A DNA stretch of 64,000 bases. Source: Sebastes aleutianus. Lineage: Eukaryota > Chordata > Actinopteri > Perciformes > Sebastidae. The stretch lies in the NCBI GenBank assembly GCA_916700875.1, contig CAKAKS010000039.1, forward strand, positions 12,151,544 through 12,215,543. Reading direction: 5' to 3'. Below, piece after piece: positions 25,901-38,126 of the stretch; position 1 is the stretch's first letter; each line of letters starts with the position of its first letter. The position numbers and the translations under genes are program-made. The notes below the pieces were generated by a model. It saw only the letters and a list, made by a program, of their open reading frames with translations, was not told the origin of the DNA and did not search any database.

Positions 25901-28477
25901 AGATTGCCCTAATCTGTGAGCACCGGACAGGTTTACAATTCCTTGTGAAACGCTTGGAGGCACGTCTAACCTCCTTTCTTCACTGATAAAAAGAAGCAGT
26001 TTGTGTGAAGCAACAAACATTCGACATGTCGTTGAGGTAAACAACACCTGTCAGCATGTCGTCCTGTCGCACTGCATCACAAGCTGTGATCCTGCTGCTG
26101 GAGAAACAACAGAGTATCTGCACATAACAGCCGGGGAAGGGTAAATACCGTCGCTCCAAGTTTTAGTTCATATGTTCTCGATTCATTTATTTACTTACCG
26201 TTATTATTATTATTATTATTATTATGTTGTCTGTTTCTCCTTGTTTTTATTTAATTTTGTTTATTTTTTCTTATTTTTCTTTTCTTATTTTATTTAAAAA
26301 ATAAAGCTTTTGGATTTACATATAATGACTATGTTACGGCATGTTCTTTGTCTTATTTATTGATTGAGTATGATGCAATAATTTAGTATCTTTGGTGAAC
26401 AAAGTACATGTATGGTTTAATTGAGTCAATAAATAAAACGTTTAAAAAAAAATGCATATTCTCGATCAGTCAAATTCTTAATGCTGATTATTTGATTAGT
26501 GATTCATCTTTAACAAATCTACTTAGAAAGAACGAAATCAGGTAATAAAAGTGAGAAAGTGATAATAAAACAAGTTGAACAATACTACATCATAGAAATA
26601 CATAAAATCAGTTACAAGTAAAGTTTCTGCACAGACAATTTAACTTCAATAAAAGTTCAGAAGAATTAGCATCAAAATATAGTTCAAGCACCAAAAGTAA
26701 AAGTACTCATGCAGAATAATGCTTATTTGTATTATTGTATTATAACTATTGATGTGTTCATCAATTTAATGTTGCAGCTGGTAAAGGTGGAGCTTATTTC
26801 AATAACTTTATAATTATATCTGCAAAGTAACTACAGCTGTCAGACAAAGTAGTGGAGTAAGTACAAGTATAAGGTAGCAGAAAATAGAAATACTCAAGAA
26901 CAAGTAGCTCAAAATTGTACTTAAGTATAGTACTTGAGTAAATGTACTTAGTTAACACTGGAAACTACAACAAACAACATTAACGTTTTCGTTAAAGAAC
27001 AAGAATGAGATTAAGGAATGATGAAAACTGTGAAATAGAGTTCAGATTAAGCTACAAAACACTGAGTAATGATAAAACAGAGTAACGATAAAACACAGAG
27101 TAATCATAAAATGAGGTAATGAAACTTCAGTCGACCAAGTAAAGTTTGTAAAAGCTGAAACCTCAGCAGCCGACCAAGTTCAGGCTGAGTCACTACTATT
27201 GATCAAGAACTCTAATAAACCCCCGCAAAATGTCTAGTGTTTATTTTGTGCTATGAAACACTGAGACAGTCTTTAATCACCCCTTTAACTAATTAGCGTA
27301 TTCATGTTGTTTACTGTTGTTTATCTCTATATCGCATATTTGACAGAATATGAGATACTAGAAAGACTAAAGTTCGCCGACTCGTCTCTGTACTCAGTGT
27401 TTTTCATTTTCTAAGCTCACACTGTGAGGACTGTTTGAGGACTTCAAAGTCTTGATGAAATCTACTGACAACAACACAGACAGAGCCGGCCCGATAACAA
27501 GTTTTCCTCCAGCAGAGAAACAGTCAGAAACATGAGGCAGAGATTGGGTGAGATAAAGACAGGAAGGGATTCATATAAACTAAGAAGTACATGAGATACA
27601 AAAACAAAAAACACAAAACACACCTATGATTAATTGGGAGAGTAAATACAACCCCTTAGCCCCTTGCGCCTTACTTTGCGCCCAGATTATGTGCTGCTTA
27701 ACTAGCAAAAGTGGAGTTGGATACGCCCTAAATGCACTTGTGCCATGCACTTTAGACCATGTGCTATAGATTGTTTAAATAGGGCCCTATGTCTTTTTTG
27801 TAGTTTGGGTGAACCGGCCCTTTAAGAACTTGACCAAACATTCGCTGTCACCTGTCAGCCTATTTGATGGTTTATATTTGAAGCTGCAGACATAATTCAG
27901 CCGAGACTCATGAAATATTAAAGGTTTGATGTCCAGCTGTGGCGGCATAGAGCTGTTGTTTCACACTGAACTCTTCTCTGCAGCCACCAGCTGGGTCAAA
28001 CTCTGTGTGTCTGTGTCTGTGTCTGTGTGTGTGTATGTGTGTGTGTGCGTGCGTTTGTGGTCACATGTTGTGATAGCAGAGATGAAAGCTGTCAGTACCT
28101 GGCAGGAGGCAGAGTGTTTGTTGAAGATGTGCTTGAGTTAGTAATGAATGAGTTGTGTTCATTCAGTTCATTCTTCATCACTGTTTGTTCGTGTGTATGT
28201 GTGTGTGCATGATGTTAATGTGTTTGTGTGTGTTTTTGTCTGTACACCATCTGACTACACAGTGGGAAAAGTTCATCCCTGAAGTCAGTAATGAGTGCCA
28301 ATCCTGCAGTGGCTGATTATGTTTCGATTGAGCATCGATCTGCTCTCAACCTGTGCAGTTTGTTGTTCTTCTTGATGAAAACTAAAATCTGGACACACTG
28401 ATTTTAGAGCCATATGTGATAGTTAGAGAACTACAACAACTTTACCAACACTCAGGTTCTCCCTCAAAACACCCCTT

Positions 28478-29392
28478 TTAACCCTCTGAGACCCACAATA
28501 AACCTCATTTTGTTTGTTTCAGGGGGGTATAAGGAGTATTTAGGGGGAGATAGCAGGTGAGCAGTAGATGTCACATAGAAGTGGTGTACATCATCTGAAA
28601 GCTGGGAACCTGAAGATTAATTTGAGATGCAGCTGAGCACTGTGTATCAAGTTGTTCTAGTCATTAACAAGAAATAAAATAAACACAAATCAATTAAAGA
28701 GCTTAGAACATGATGATCAAAGTATATGATGGTCATCCCCATGCTCTATTATGTCTCATAAGTTGTTGCAGCAATTTTTGGGTTGATACCATTTGTTCAT
28801 TCACAGATTTGGTGCTAAATTTAACAATTTTTTACCCCTGAAGAATTGATAAAATGTATCAATAATCCCTCCAAAATACCACATTAAGACACCAATACCT
28901 TGAGGAACACCATAGTCAAAGCCATGCTGTGATTTGGGATCAAAAACTTTTGACATTTTGAAATATCTGAAAGAATTGCATTTTTCGGCGATTAAATGGC
29001 GAGCACTTCTGTTGTGTAAACTGCTCAGAAACCCCCTTATTGTCAATCTAGCTAGGAAAGCCATCCATCCTCCGAATGCTCTAGGTCTCTAGTTTGTGGC
29101 TGTAAAGTTTCATGAGGCTGTGATTATCCTAGAGGTCACCGCAGGTCATTTTATACAGCGAGGTCAAGTTTCAACAAACTGGTCTCACTCCTATGGGGAC
29201 TAACATCCTCGCCAAAATGTATCCTCCTTCGCGACAAGCTAGTATGACATGGTTGGTAACAATGGATTCATTAGGTTTTCTAGTTTCATATGATACTATT
29301 TACTATATACTTTGACTCTAGCTCTAAAACTGAACCTGCTACAGCCTCTGAAGGACAGTAAAGTCGGTCGGGATCGGGTCTTAGGGGGTTAA
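28478..29392 (+). mobile_element. piggyBac-like non-autonomous element, complete copy
   Basis: It is flanked by TTAA on both sides (28478-28481 and 29389-29392). The inner ends CCCTCTGAGACCC and GGGTCTTAGGGGG are imperfect inverted repeats. The 900-bp interior matches 11383-12290. An 87-codon minus-strand frame inside has no recognisable domain. The TTAA target and CCC start fit piggyBac-type mobilisation by an external transposase. Confidence 0.7.
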
Positions 29393-29495
29393 AAAAGAAA
29401 ATCCTGGTTTGGGATTTCCAATTCCATTATGCACAAGGCACTTCAAATCATTTGCCTAATCAAATCAAAAGTCTATTAAACAACACTTACATTGA

Positions 29496-29501
<6 letters not shown>

Positions 29502-29544
<43 letters not shown>

Positions 29545-29561
29545 AGTGTGTGTGTGTGTGT
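29502..29561. repeat. (TG)n microsatellite at exon 2 donor
   Basis: A 60-bp (TG)n run with one TCAG interruption lies about 10 bp past the exon 2 donor. Confidence 0.9.
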
Positions 29562-29569
29562 GTTCTCAC

Positions 29570-29709
29570 CACGTCCATGATCTGCAGCAGGCTGAAGCTG
29601 AAGTGGACGGTCAGGCTGTGGGAGTCGTTGCTGACCGGTCGCTCTAACGGGTTGTAGTTCCTCATCAGCTCCTTGTAGAGCCGCCGCTGGTGAACACCCT
29701 GCAGGGACC
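29570..29709 (-). CDS. chrna7-like: nicotinic acetylcholine receptor alpha7-like, exon 2 (mature N-terminus)
   Basis: This 140-nt exon has a TCCAG acceptor (above 29709) and a GTGAGAAC donor. With one base from exon 1 it codes Gly, then SLQGVHQRRLYKELMRNYNP, then LERPVSNDSHSLTVHFSFSL and LQIMDV, about residues 19-65. Human alpha7 has [20 protein letters not shown] here. The segment spans the end of the signal peptide and the N-terminal helix of the ligand-binding domain, with an NDS sequon. Its length equals that of CHRNA7 exon 2. A long (TG)n microsatellite begins only about 10 bp past the donor. Confidence 0.96.
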
Positions 29710-29855
29710 CTGGACACAAACAGAGGCGCCGATTTATGTTTATGCCAGTGGGTGCCCAAGGTGATGATTGTCACAAAATCACTTTTTACTGTGCTTGCTT
29801 TAGTAATTATTAACCAAAAGCGACACTATGCTGCTAAAACTACAACAGGATGCAC

Positions 29856-30447
29856 CAGTGTTTCCCACAGGATTTTGTGAGACCGTGGCGGGTGGACCCC
29901 GGACCCTCTTCCCCTGGAGGAAAATATTGTACTATTTAAAATGAAATGCATTAATCTGGTGCACTTTGAGAGCAAAATTCTGGGAGACTAGATCTATGAA
30001 GAACTTGATGGGTCGGGTGGGTTGCCGACAGAAGCACTACGGAGCCGCGATCCATCTTTACACTCGCGCTTTGCCAAGCTGACGTAGAGCCAGTTGCAGC
30101 GGAGGAAATGCAACTTCTGTCGGAATAAAAACCCTGATACCGTTGGGTCTTTACGTGCGGAGCATCCCGTTGTGCGCCTGATAGCGCTTCTACATGTGAA
30201 ATTTATTTTCATTTGTTTCCCCCCCGAGCTTTGTGGGTCCTTTTCCGTAATCGGGCCGCCCCGGTAAGCCCGTGTATTAAAACAGCGGTGCCGGGGAGAG
30301 GTCCTACGAGGGGATCCTCATCTCCCACACCGAGCGGCTGTCTCTGATCAGCAAAGCAGACATGGACCCACTTGTTATATTTTCAGTTCATTCTGAAACT
30401 GTGGCAGGTCTAGGTCATTAATTTGTTTTAATTAAATTAAAACACTG
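29856..30447 (+). mobile_element. hAT-like non-autonomous element with degenerate 8-bp target duplication
   Basis: It starts CAGTGTTTCCCACA and ends TTAAAACACTG, short terminal inverted repeats of hAT form. The flanks GGATGCAC (29848-29855) and GGCTACAC (30448-30455) match at six of eight positions, which fits an aged 8-bp target duplication. The interior contains a short open stretch (near 30290-30370) of unknown origin. Confidence 0.6.
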
Positions 30448-30542
30448 GGCTACACCATACCAGCACACAGTCTTGAGGGAGCAGTAGGCTTTTTACATAC
30501 CCAATGGCCACAAATGGCAATTTTATTTATTTATTTATGTTA

Positions 30543-31350
30543 GGGGTGGGAAAAAAATCGATTTACCTATGTATCGTGATTTTCTTTGTTGCGATTTTGA
30601 AATAGATTTTTTAATGCCAGAATTGATATTTTTGCTTCATTTGAGTCCATGTGGAGGTAGAAGGAAGTTACCGCTTTTATTGTTGTAGTCTGAGTAACGT
30701 GACGTCATATCCGTTCCGTATCCGTCAACCAAAATAAACCATAGCGAGCTGAAAAGACAAAGTAGAAAACGGCGGAGGATCTGCGTGGATACGACCTGCA
30801 TCCTTCCATTTTTAATTCCAAAGTGGTAAACACTACACATACAGTAAAGTATGCAAACACACCAACGGACTTGGAGAAGTTAGAGGAAGTATACACATGT
30901 GACTACGTCCGGTTTTCAAAATAAGGTGTTAACGAAGGGAACTGTATATTCAAAATACATATATGGAAATAAGATTGATTGGATTATATTCACCAGAAGT
31001 ATAAAACATTACATGTCCCTTATAAATTAAAAAGAAAATACCACTAATTTGTGAGGGAAATGTCTTTATTCTTTGATTTTTGGGTTGCTGGAAAAAATGT
31101 AATTAATAATGCCTGACAATGACTGATATATTTGACTTCAGGACATCTCTGATGCTGAAAATCAAGCATTTTTACTTGATAAATTTAGATATTTTCCAAA
31201 GTTAAAGTCCCTAGAAGTGTATGATTCAACTTTTTCCCATGGTCTAGTGTTAAAAAAGTTAACAAAAATCACAATAAATTGTAATATCAAATCGATACCC
31301 AAGTATCGTGATAGTATCAAATCGGGAGATAGGTGTATCGTCCCAGCCTT
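30543..31350 (-). mobile_element. Family 2 transposon, near full-length
   Basis: Its ends are AGGGGTGGGAAAAAAATC (left) and ATCGTCCCAGCCTT (right), the same terminal pair as the 4563-5520 copy. It shares the interior with GACGTCATATCCGTTCC. Confidence 0.65.
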
Positions 31351-32225
31351 AATGTATGTATTCATTTATTTTTGATCAGCCTTCCCAGTGGGTACTCAAC
31401 CTTTTCGGCACCCACGTGATCAGCCCGTATGGACACAGTACACATCAACACATACAAACGCTTGAAAACAAGTACTGCAAATTATTCCATCAAATACAAA
31501 CATGGTGTTGTGTATTCAGTGGACTCAGCTCTCTCTCTCTCTCTCTCTCTCTCCCAGACCTCACAGTGAGAAAACACTGATGTTTATAATGTCAGTGATC
31601 CAGAAAGTGAGTCCTCTTTGAATGTTGCTCTCACTGAGAGTCTCTCTGGATGAAAGCACTGGATGAGAGCCACAAATGTAAATTGGTGCTGTGGGAGAAC
31701 AGGTTGAGTTGTTTAATCCTGTTACTGCCTTTAGTCTATAGATACCAACAGCAACAGTCAGAGAGACGGACATTTAAATGAGCTAATCTATGAATTTGTG
31801 TCAACTTTTGTGCAAAATTTTGAAAAAATAAGTCGTAAAAGCCTCCACATGAAAGTAGAACACATGATTTACATGTTTTACATGTTAAAAATAATACATG
31901 AAAGGGATAAATTCTACATGATCAGTGTGTTTGTGCTTGAATCTTTTTCTTCATAATGATGTTAGGATGGGACAGATACAGCATTTCCTGTGTGTGGCTG
32001 TTTGCAATAACAGAAGAAGAAAAAGAAGGTGCATTTACACTGTGTGACAGCAGTGAGTTTATTGCATGTCACACTGGGAGGGCTCTAATAAAATCTCGGT
32101 TGCAATCTGTGTCAGACTGGACGATATCAATTTTGAGGCTGGCAGAATGGTGGTGAATAATAACACCACAATCTAAATAGAAATAAAGTATATGAGAGCA
32201 GATTATATCTGTATGTATGTATTCG

Positions 32226-33180
32226 AGCTGGGACGATTCACCTATCTCCTGATTCAATACTATCACGATACTTGGATGCTGATTCGATATTACAATTTAT
32301 TGCAATTTTTGTTAACTTTTTTGAAATACTAGACCATGGGAAAGAGTTGAATCATACACTTCTAGGGACCTTTACTTTGGAAAATATCTAAATTAATCAA
32401 GTAAAAATGTTTGATTTTCAGCATGTATGTAGTCAGAGATGTCCTGAAGTCAAATATATCAGTCATTGCCAGGAATTATTTATTTAATTTTTTCCAGCAA
32501 CCCAAAAATCATCAATCAATTTCCCTCACAAATTAGTGGTATTTTATTTTATTTTTTTAAGGGACATGTAATGTTTTATACTTCTGGTGAATATAATCAA
32601 ATCAATCCACGCAGACCCTCCACCGTTTGTCGTCTCGGCCCCCTGCGGTTTGTTTAGGCTGACGGATACGGAGCTGATATGACGTCACGTGACTCAGACT
32701 ACAACAATAAAAGCGGTAACTTCCTTCTACCTCCACATAGACTCAAATGAAGCAAATATATCAATTCTGGCATTAAAAAATGTATTTCAACATCATAAAA
32801 AAAAAAATTGCAATACATAAGTGAATTGATTTTTTGTGTCTGTAAAGGGGAGACTCGTGGGTACCCATAGAACCCATTTTCATTCACATATCTGGAGGTC
32901 AGAGGTCAAGGGAACACTTTGAAAATGGCCATGCCAGTTTTTCCACGCCAAAGTTTAGCGTAAATTTGGAGCGTTACTTAACCTCCTTAACCGACAACCT
33001 AGTATGACATGGTTGGTACCAATGGATTGGTTTTCTAGTTTCCTATGATACCAGTATCTTCACTCTAGCTTTAAAACTGACAACCTAAAAATCGCAAGTT
33101 TCGTCAATGTATTAACGAAATTAGTGGCGTTAAAACGGATTTGCGTTAATGCGTTATCACGTTAACTTTGACAGCCCTAG
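32226..33180 (+). mobile_element. Fused family 2 / family 1 repeats
   Basis: A family-2 copy begins GCTGGGACGATTCACC and runs to about 32836 (GAATTGATTTTTT). It is followed without spacer by the family-1 body (GTCTGTAAAGGGGAGACTC), which finishes TTTGACAGCCCTAG near 33180. Confidence 0.6.
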
Positions 33181-35704
33181 TTTGTATGTGTGTGTTTTTT
33201 TCCCCCTAAACCTTATTCAAAAATGACGTTTACAAAATGTTGCGTTGTCAAGTGTCTTCTGTGTCATTTCATGTTGTATTCTGATTGGTTGGTTTGTAGA
33301 CGTAGATCACAGCAGCAGTCACATTGATAGAATTTGGTCCTAACTTTCTAACTCTGTCAGGATTTTGCCTCTTTCGGTCTCCAAAGCTCAAAAAATGCTG
33401 CTTCTCTCACAATTGTCACCTTTCGTCTCAGACGGCCCAAAGTGGCTCAGTGTAAACGAGCCTTAAAGGCTTTATGGACGCTGGTTGCATCAGCCTGAGT
33501 GAAGATGAAAGCTCGTCATGAGATGATTGACAGGTGCTGGATGAGACCCTGACCAACTGTGGGGGGGTAGAGGGGGGGTGGTGAGACTAACAATACATTT
33601 CTCATTGTCAGTCCTGTCCCTGGGCTCAGGGTCACTGTCAAGATGTTTGAAATACTGAGGACATGAGGTCAAGCCAACAGGAACATTTTCTCTTTTAGTG
33701 CCTGTTTCCTTTCAGGTACATTCACAGTTCATGACGTTCTGCTGGCGTATTCCCTCCTCTTATAGGTGAATCCTTCATTTTGTTTGAAATAGAAAAGCGG
33801 TTTTATATTTTAAAGGGGAACTCTGCCGATTCAAACACAAGAAGATCATTTTACTGGTCACGGTTTGTCCCACTCAGCCTGTACAATGTCTTCTGTGACA
33901 TAATCAAATCTGCAAATTTGCATAAAGATTATCAGCCAACCTGCAGCACATTCAGCATGCTCAGACTTGACACCAGTAAACGGAGAATACAAACTTCTGC
34001 CCTCCAATAGGGGATTTAAGCTTTGTTTATACTGGCACGAGACACCGTGGCGCGGGCCTCCGTAGATGGCACGCGCACTACAAGCATGCACAGAGGCGTT
34101 TATGCTCAGCGCGTTGTTCATTGCAATATGCTCCGAAACGCAGGAGGTGTACATAAAAAATATTCTGTGGATAAGATAAAAGTCAACGAGTGGCACTAGA
34201 AACAAAAGTAGGCTGTTTGGCAACAGTAGTAAACACTAAACACCAACGTACAAACCGCCAAACATTGCATTTGTTTAGTGTAATTGTTACTGTCGCTTAC
34301 CTCCAAGTCAAAATGACTTCCTGTCTCTCAGTGCTTCCCCTCGGGTCGCCACTCTTTCCATGAGACCTTTTTTTTTTACTTTAACAAAACAATCTCTCAT
34401 ATTCTTTCACAGCCTACAGCAGAAAGCCTCTTCTTTCCCCATTGTTTTGGCTATATCTTTCTAAGTATTTAATGTCATGTGACTGTCCCTGTTGTCTCTT
34501 AATGAACAGTCGTAGAGATGTCTGTCTGTCGGCCAGTCTTCCCACAAAGGCAAAATTTAGCGCAACTTCTTAGCGTGATTTAGCCTCCTTCCTGACAAGC
34601 TAGGTGGATGGTTGGTACCAATGGATTCCATAGGTTTTGTAGTTTCACGTGTGATATATATTTCCAATACCTTGAAAACTGAGCCCGCTTCAACCTCCAA
34701 AAGACAGAATAGCGGCCGGGTCCGCCAGCAGTCTGTCGGAGTTTTAAGGGGTTAAACACATGGTTAAATCAAAATGCATCACAACTACTTGGTTAGGTTT
34801 AGTAAAAACATCATGGTTTGGCTTGAAACGACTATGTTTATTACGCTATACGTTATTTGTTACGAGTTTTAATTTCACGTGGGACACGAACAGCGGTCTC
34901 CTGGGTGAAAGCGTGTTTGTTTGACCCATCCACCCCGACCTCTCTACGCGGACTGTCATTACAAAAACTAATGTAATCAACGACAAAATACATTTCCCTC
35001 AAAACGTAATTCACAATGCAGTTTTGTTGTATGGGAATGTCATTTTTAGGAGAGAGGACTGCAAATAAAGGTGAAAATGCCCTCAAATTATTGGAATTAG
35101 CCTTTAAACAATTAAACATGGCACATTTGAGCAAAGTCACTTGAGTTGGATTTACTCCATTTTAAATGACTCACTCTATGTGCTGTCTGACCAGTCTACG
35201 GTAAACTACCCAGTGTTCCCAGTTTGTTTAATTCAACACATTTTGCTTTGTTGAGCTGGACGAGGCTCAGCCGACGTGTTTTGGGGGAAATTAAATTTAA
35301 AAAGTTGAGTTTAATCCTTAAAAGGGAGGTAGTGCAGGTGATATAAAGAGACGGAGCAGCTGAACCAGACCTCGGTAGTTCAAACTCAGGTGTGTGAAGT
35401 GTCTGTTTGTTAGAGTCTTAGCAGAAGAGATTCAGACTCAGCTGACTTTAAGCCTTAATATTCCAACGCATGTATATTAAAGTCTGAGGTTTTTCTTTTG
35501 ATTGGAAGAAAACATCATCAACACTGGACTTTAAAACTTCTTGTGTTCAAAGTTGTGTCATGTGCTTCTTTTTCAAAGAAAACACTGATTCTACCCAAAA
35601 GAGTCACTCAGTGAATAATCACATTGTCCTTTACAACTAACCGGCTGCTGGCTGTAGCATTAGATTTAACAGGAAAGATATTACAATGCTATCTAACTCT
35701 TGGT

Positions 35705-36225
35705 AAAAAACAATGAATTAGGCTTGCCGCGGTAGTCGGTGTTACACGGTGTTCAGGTACACACCGAGTACATTACTTGACCATTGCCCCCAGCATTGTT
35801 TTGCTTTTTTCAGTGCCGTGTTAGTCGGACGACGGATGCTACAACCTGAAAGTGAAAATGTCTGCTCCGTATGGCGTCTCAGCTCAGAGTAGCAGGATTT
35901 CACACACGAGATGAGGGAGAGTTGACGGACAAAACGATGGCGGAGGATTTGGTGTCAAAGGAAATATTTTAGATTTAAACCCAATGCTATAAGTAAACAA
36001 TAACGTTAATGAGGCAATCGCCGTGCGGGGGATGGTGCTGTCACAGTGGCACCGGGTGGAAACCTGCGGTAAGCTGGACGGGAGAGGCCAGATACACCGC
36101 CATCCAACGTTAAAGATCAACGTAAGCTCTGTACAGATATAGAGCGTCATCTTTTCTTGTAAAATGTCCGGTGTAATCGGTAACACTGGTTTTGTCACAA
36201 GTTTATTAACCGGTAGGAAAATGTT
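35705..36225 (+). mobile_element. Internally deleted hAT/ZBED-type element with transposase start
   Basis: The ends read GCCGCGGTAGTCGGTGTTAC and a CCGGTGTAATCGGTAACACTG region. Near 35938 the sequence ATGGCGGAGGATTTGGTGTC codes MAEDLV, resembling the N-terminus of fish hAT/ZBED-type transposases, followed at once by a stop. I read this as an internal-deletion derivative. The family assignment is from recall of that N-terminal pattern and needs a search. Confidence 0.45.
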
Positions 36226-36229
36226 CTCA

Positions 36230-36643
36230 TACCCACGAGTCTCCCCTTTACAGACATGCCCACTTTATGATCATCACATGCAGTTTGGGGCAAATCATAG
36301 TCAAGTCAGCACACTGACACACTGACAGCTGCTGTTGCCTGTTGGGCTGCAGTTTGCATATTTTGTATGCTAAATGCAGTACCTGTGAGGGTTTCTGGAC
36401 AATATTTGTCATTGTTTTGTGTTGTTAATTAATTTCCAATAATAAATATATACATATATTGGCATAAAGCAGCATATTTGTCCACTCCCATGTTGATAAG
36501 AGTATTAAATACTGGACAAATCTCCCTTTAAGGTACATTTGGAACTGATAAAAATGTGTGATTAATTTGCGATTAATCACGATTAACTATGGACAAACAT
36601 ACCATTAATCATGATTAAATATTTTAATCGATTGAGAGCCCTA
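36230..36643 (-). mobile_element. Family 1 MITE fragment
   Basis: The body begins CCCACGAGTCTCCCC and ends TAATCGATTGAGAGCCCT. It is truncated at its left end. Confidence 0.6.
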
Positions 36644-37107
36644 ATTTTAACGATTTCCTGGAAATTGTGTAAAACTTTTTTTATTTCTCTTTTTTTCTGA
36701 GGCCACAGTTAGTAGCATTGTTGTGTTAGATTGCATTATGATGTACAAATGTTCAATATTTTGTCAAATGATATTTGTCCACATATTTGTGTCACATCTT
36801 CAGAAATTTTGTTCCATCAAAATGTGTCTTCGCCATTTATATCCTGTGACTTTTTGTCACGTTGTTTTGATAAATACATTTTCATGAAGAAGTGTTCTTT
36901 TTGATGGTTGGCTTTAGTTTTTTAATCCTTTGCATTGATTGGTTTTGGTGTATTTTTGTATTATTGCGTTTGTAAAAGAGCTGCCACATGAAGGAGAACT
37001 GTTGTTATTTGAGATTATTATTTATCTGTTTTACCTGCGGCTGCTCAGAGTCAGTGAATTAAACAAAACTAACTGAACAGCTGGACTGATCCATGACAAG
37101 CAAACAT

Positions 37108-37122
37108 GCTGTGTGTGTGTGT

Positions 37123-37163
<41 letters not shown>
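37108..37163. repeat. (TG)n microsatellite
   Basis: A (TG)n run interrupted by TATG and GCG lies 20 bp downstream of the exon 1 donor in intron 1. Confidence 0.9.
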
Positions 37164-37168
<5 letters not shown>

Positions 37169-37183
37169 GTGCATTCAGCCTAC

Positions 37184-37238
37184 CGTGAATGAGGCAGCAG
37201 AGCGTCAGGACATGCAGGGTGAAGATGCGAGCGTCCAT
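37184..37238 (-). CDS. chrna7-like: nicotinic acetylcholine receptor alpha7-like, exon 1 (signal peptide)
   Basis: The start codon is at 37238 and the donor is CACG/GTAGG, giving 55 coding nt, the same as CHRNA7 exon 1. It codes MDARIFTLHVLTLCCLIH plus one base of Gly19: a hydrophobic signal peptide continuing into SLQG of exon 2. I chose this ATG because its length, its phase into exon 2 and its hydrophobic core all fit. The ATG lies between a (TG)n tract in intron 1 and a (GA)n tract upstream. The 5'UTR and any upstream exon cannot be fixed from the sequence alone. Confidence 0.88.
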
Positions 37239-37301
37239 CCTCAGCAGCCGTGAGTCACAGAGACACTGACCAGAGTTCCTCCTGAACTGGCAGAAAACAC
37301 C

Positions 37302-37370
<69 letters not shown>

Positions 37371-38126
37371 GATTTACTCTGAGAGGGAGAAAGGGATGAT
37401 GCTCCTCCCCCCTCGAAAACATCCAAAGGAGAAGATTCGGCAGCTGGAGACACTGAGGAGGAGAGAGATCAAGAGAGAGAGGGAGTATGTGTGTTCTCCT
37501 CTAAGAGGAGGATGAGCTGATGATATATTTGAAGTATCTTCTAAGGTTTTTTTTTACGGGGGTATATCATGAAAAACTCACTTTTTCAGTGCTTGTGCTC
37601 ATCCATCTAGGTATCTGGATTGCATACCAACCCAAAAACTGTGAAATAAGACAACCCAGTCAGTTTTTTGTGGGCTGTCTATATCAGAAAACATGTTAAT
37701 TAACAAGCCATTCAGATTTGGCTCCACTTCCTATGCAGCCTGTTCTCATACACCGTTCGTAGCTATACCTACAAGTACTACTACTACTACTACGAAAAGT
37801 AATGCACTGTAATTCGTATATATCGCACTAAATCAAATTGTATGTAATCCACGTAATCGTGAACTAGGAAGTGTAAAGAGCGACCAACGTCGCTTAGGGA
37901 GGATGTCGGGGTGGATGGATGGGTCAAAAAGCACCAGACTTTCATCCAGGAGACCGCTGTTCATGTCCCGTGTGAAACCAGAAGGCAACGTTTATTTATT
38001 TGTCACCTAACCTCTGTACTTACGTTACGCCACTTCCGCTGGTATTTTAACCAAAACCATGATCTTTTCCTAAACCTAACCAAGTAGTTTCCTGTGAAGA
38101 CGGAAGTATATTTTGAAGACAGTATG
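37239..38126 (-). promoter_or_regulatory. chrna7-like: Probable chrna7-like 5'UTR/promoter region
   Basis: This lies upstream of the exon 1 ATG on the minus strand. The first 130 bp include a nearly uninterrupted (GA)n tract (37302-37360), read as (TC)n on the gene strand. Positions 37540-37850 show nothing I recognise. Positions 37860-38126 belong to a dispersed repeat (words TAAACCTAACCAAGTAG and GGAGACCGCTGTTCATG) also seen near 34780-34960. No TATA box stands out. The promoter role is positional inference. Confidence 0.4.
37302..37360. repeat. (GA)n microsatellite
   Basis: This is a nearly uninterrupted (GA)n tract just upstream of the chrna7-like start codon. Confidence 0.9.

Larger units (their letters stand above)
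22012..29569 (-). other. chrna7-like: chrna7-like intron 2
   Basis: This 7.6-kb intron contains rearranged family-1 MITE copies (22536-23220 and 24105-24636), a (GATA)n tract with a retroposon-like tail (24858-24960), a G12 homopolymer near 25070, a Penelope-like hairpin (25698-25900), (TTA)n near 26197, a dispersed repeat with ACTTGAGTAAATGTACTTAG near 26900-26965, (TG)n near 27998-28050, a complete piggyBac-like element (28478-29392) and (TG)n against the exon 2 donor (29502-29561). Confidence 0.65.
29710..37183 (-). other. chrna7-like: chrna7-like intron 1
   Basis: This 7.5-kb intron contains a hAT-like element (29856-30447), family-2 copies (30543-31350 and 32226-32836), family-1 fragments (32837-33180 and 36230-36643), (CT)n near 31529-31554, a piggyBac-like 3' end near 34560-34755, a dispersed repeat fragment near 34780-34960, a hAT relic with a transposase start (about 35705-36225) and (TG)n at 37108-37163. 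No exon was found. Confidence 0.65.

Noticed and set aside
28801..29064. 87-codon minus-strand frame
   Set aside because: It lies wholly inside the piggyBac-like element and the copy near 11.6-12 kb does not keep it open. No domain seen.
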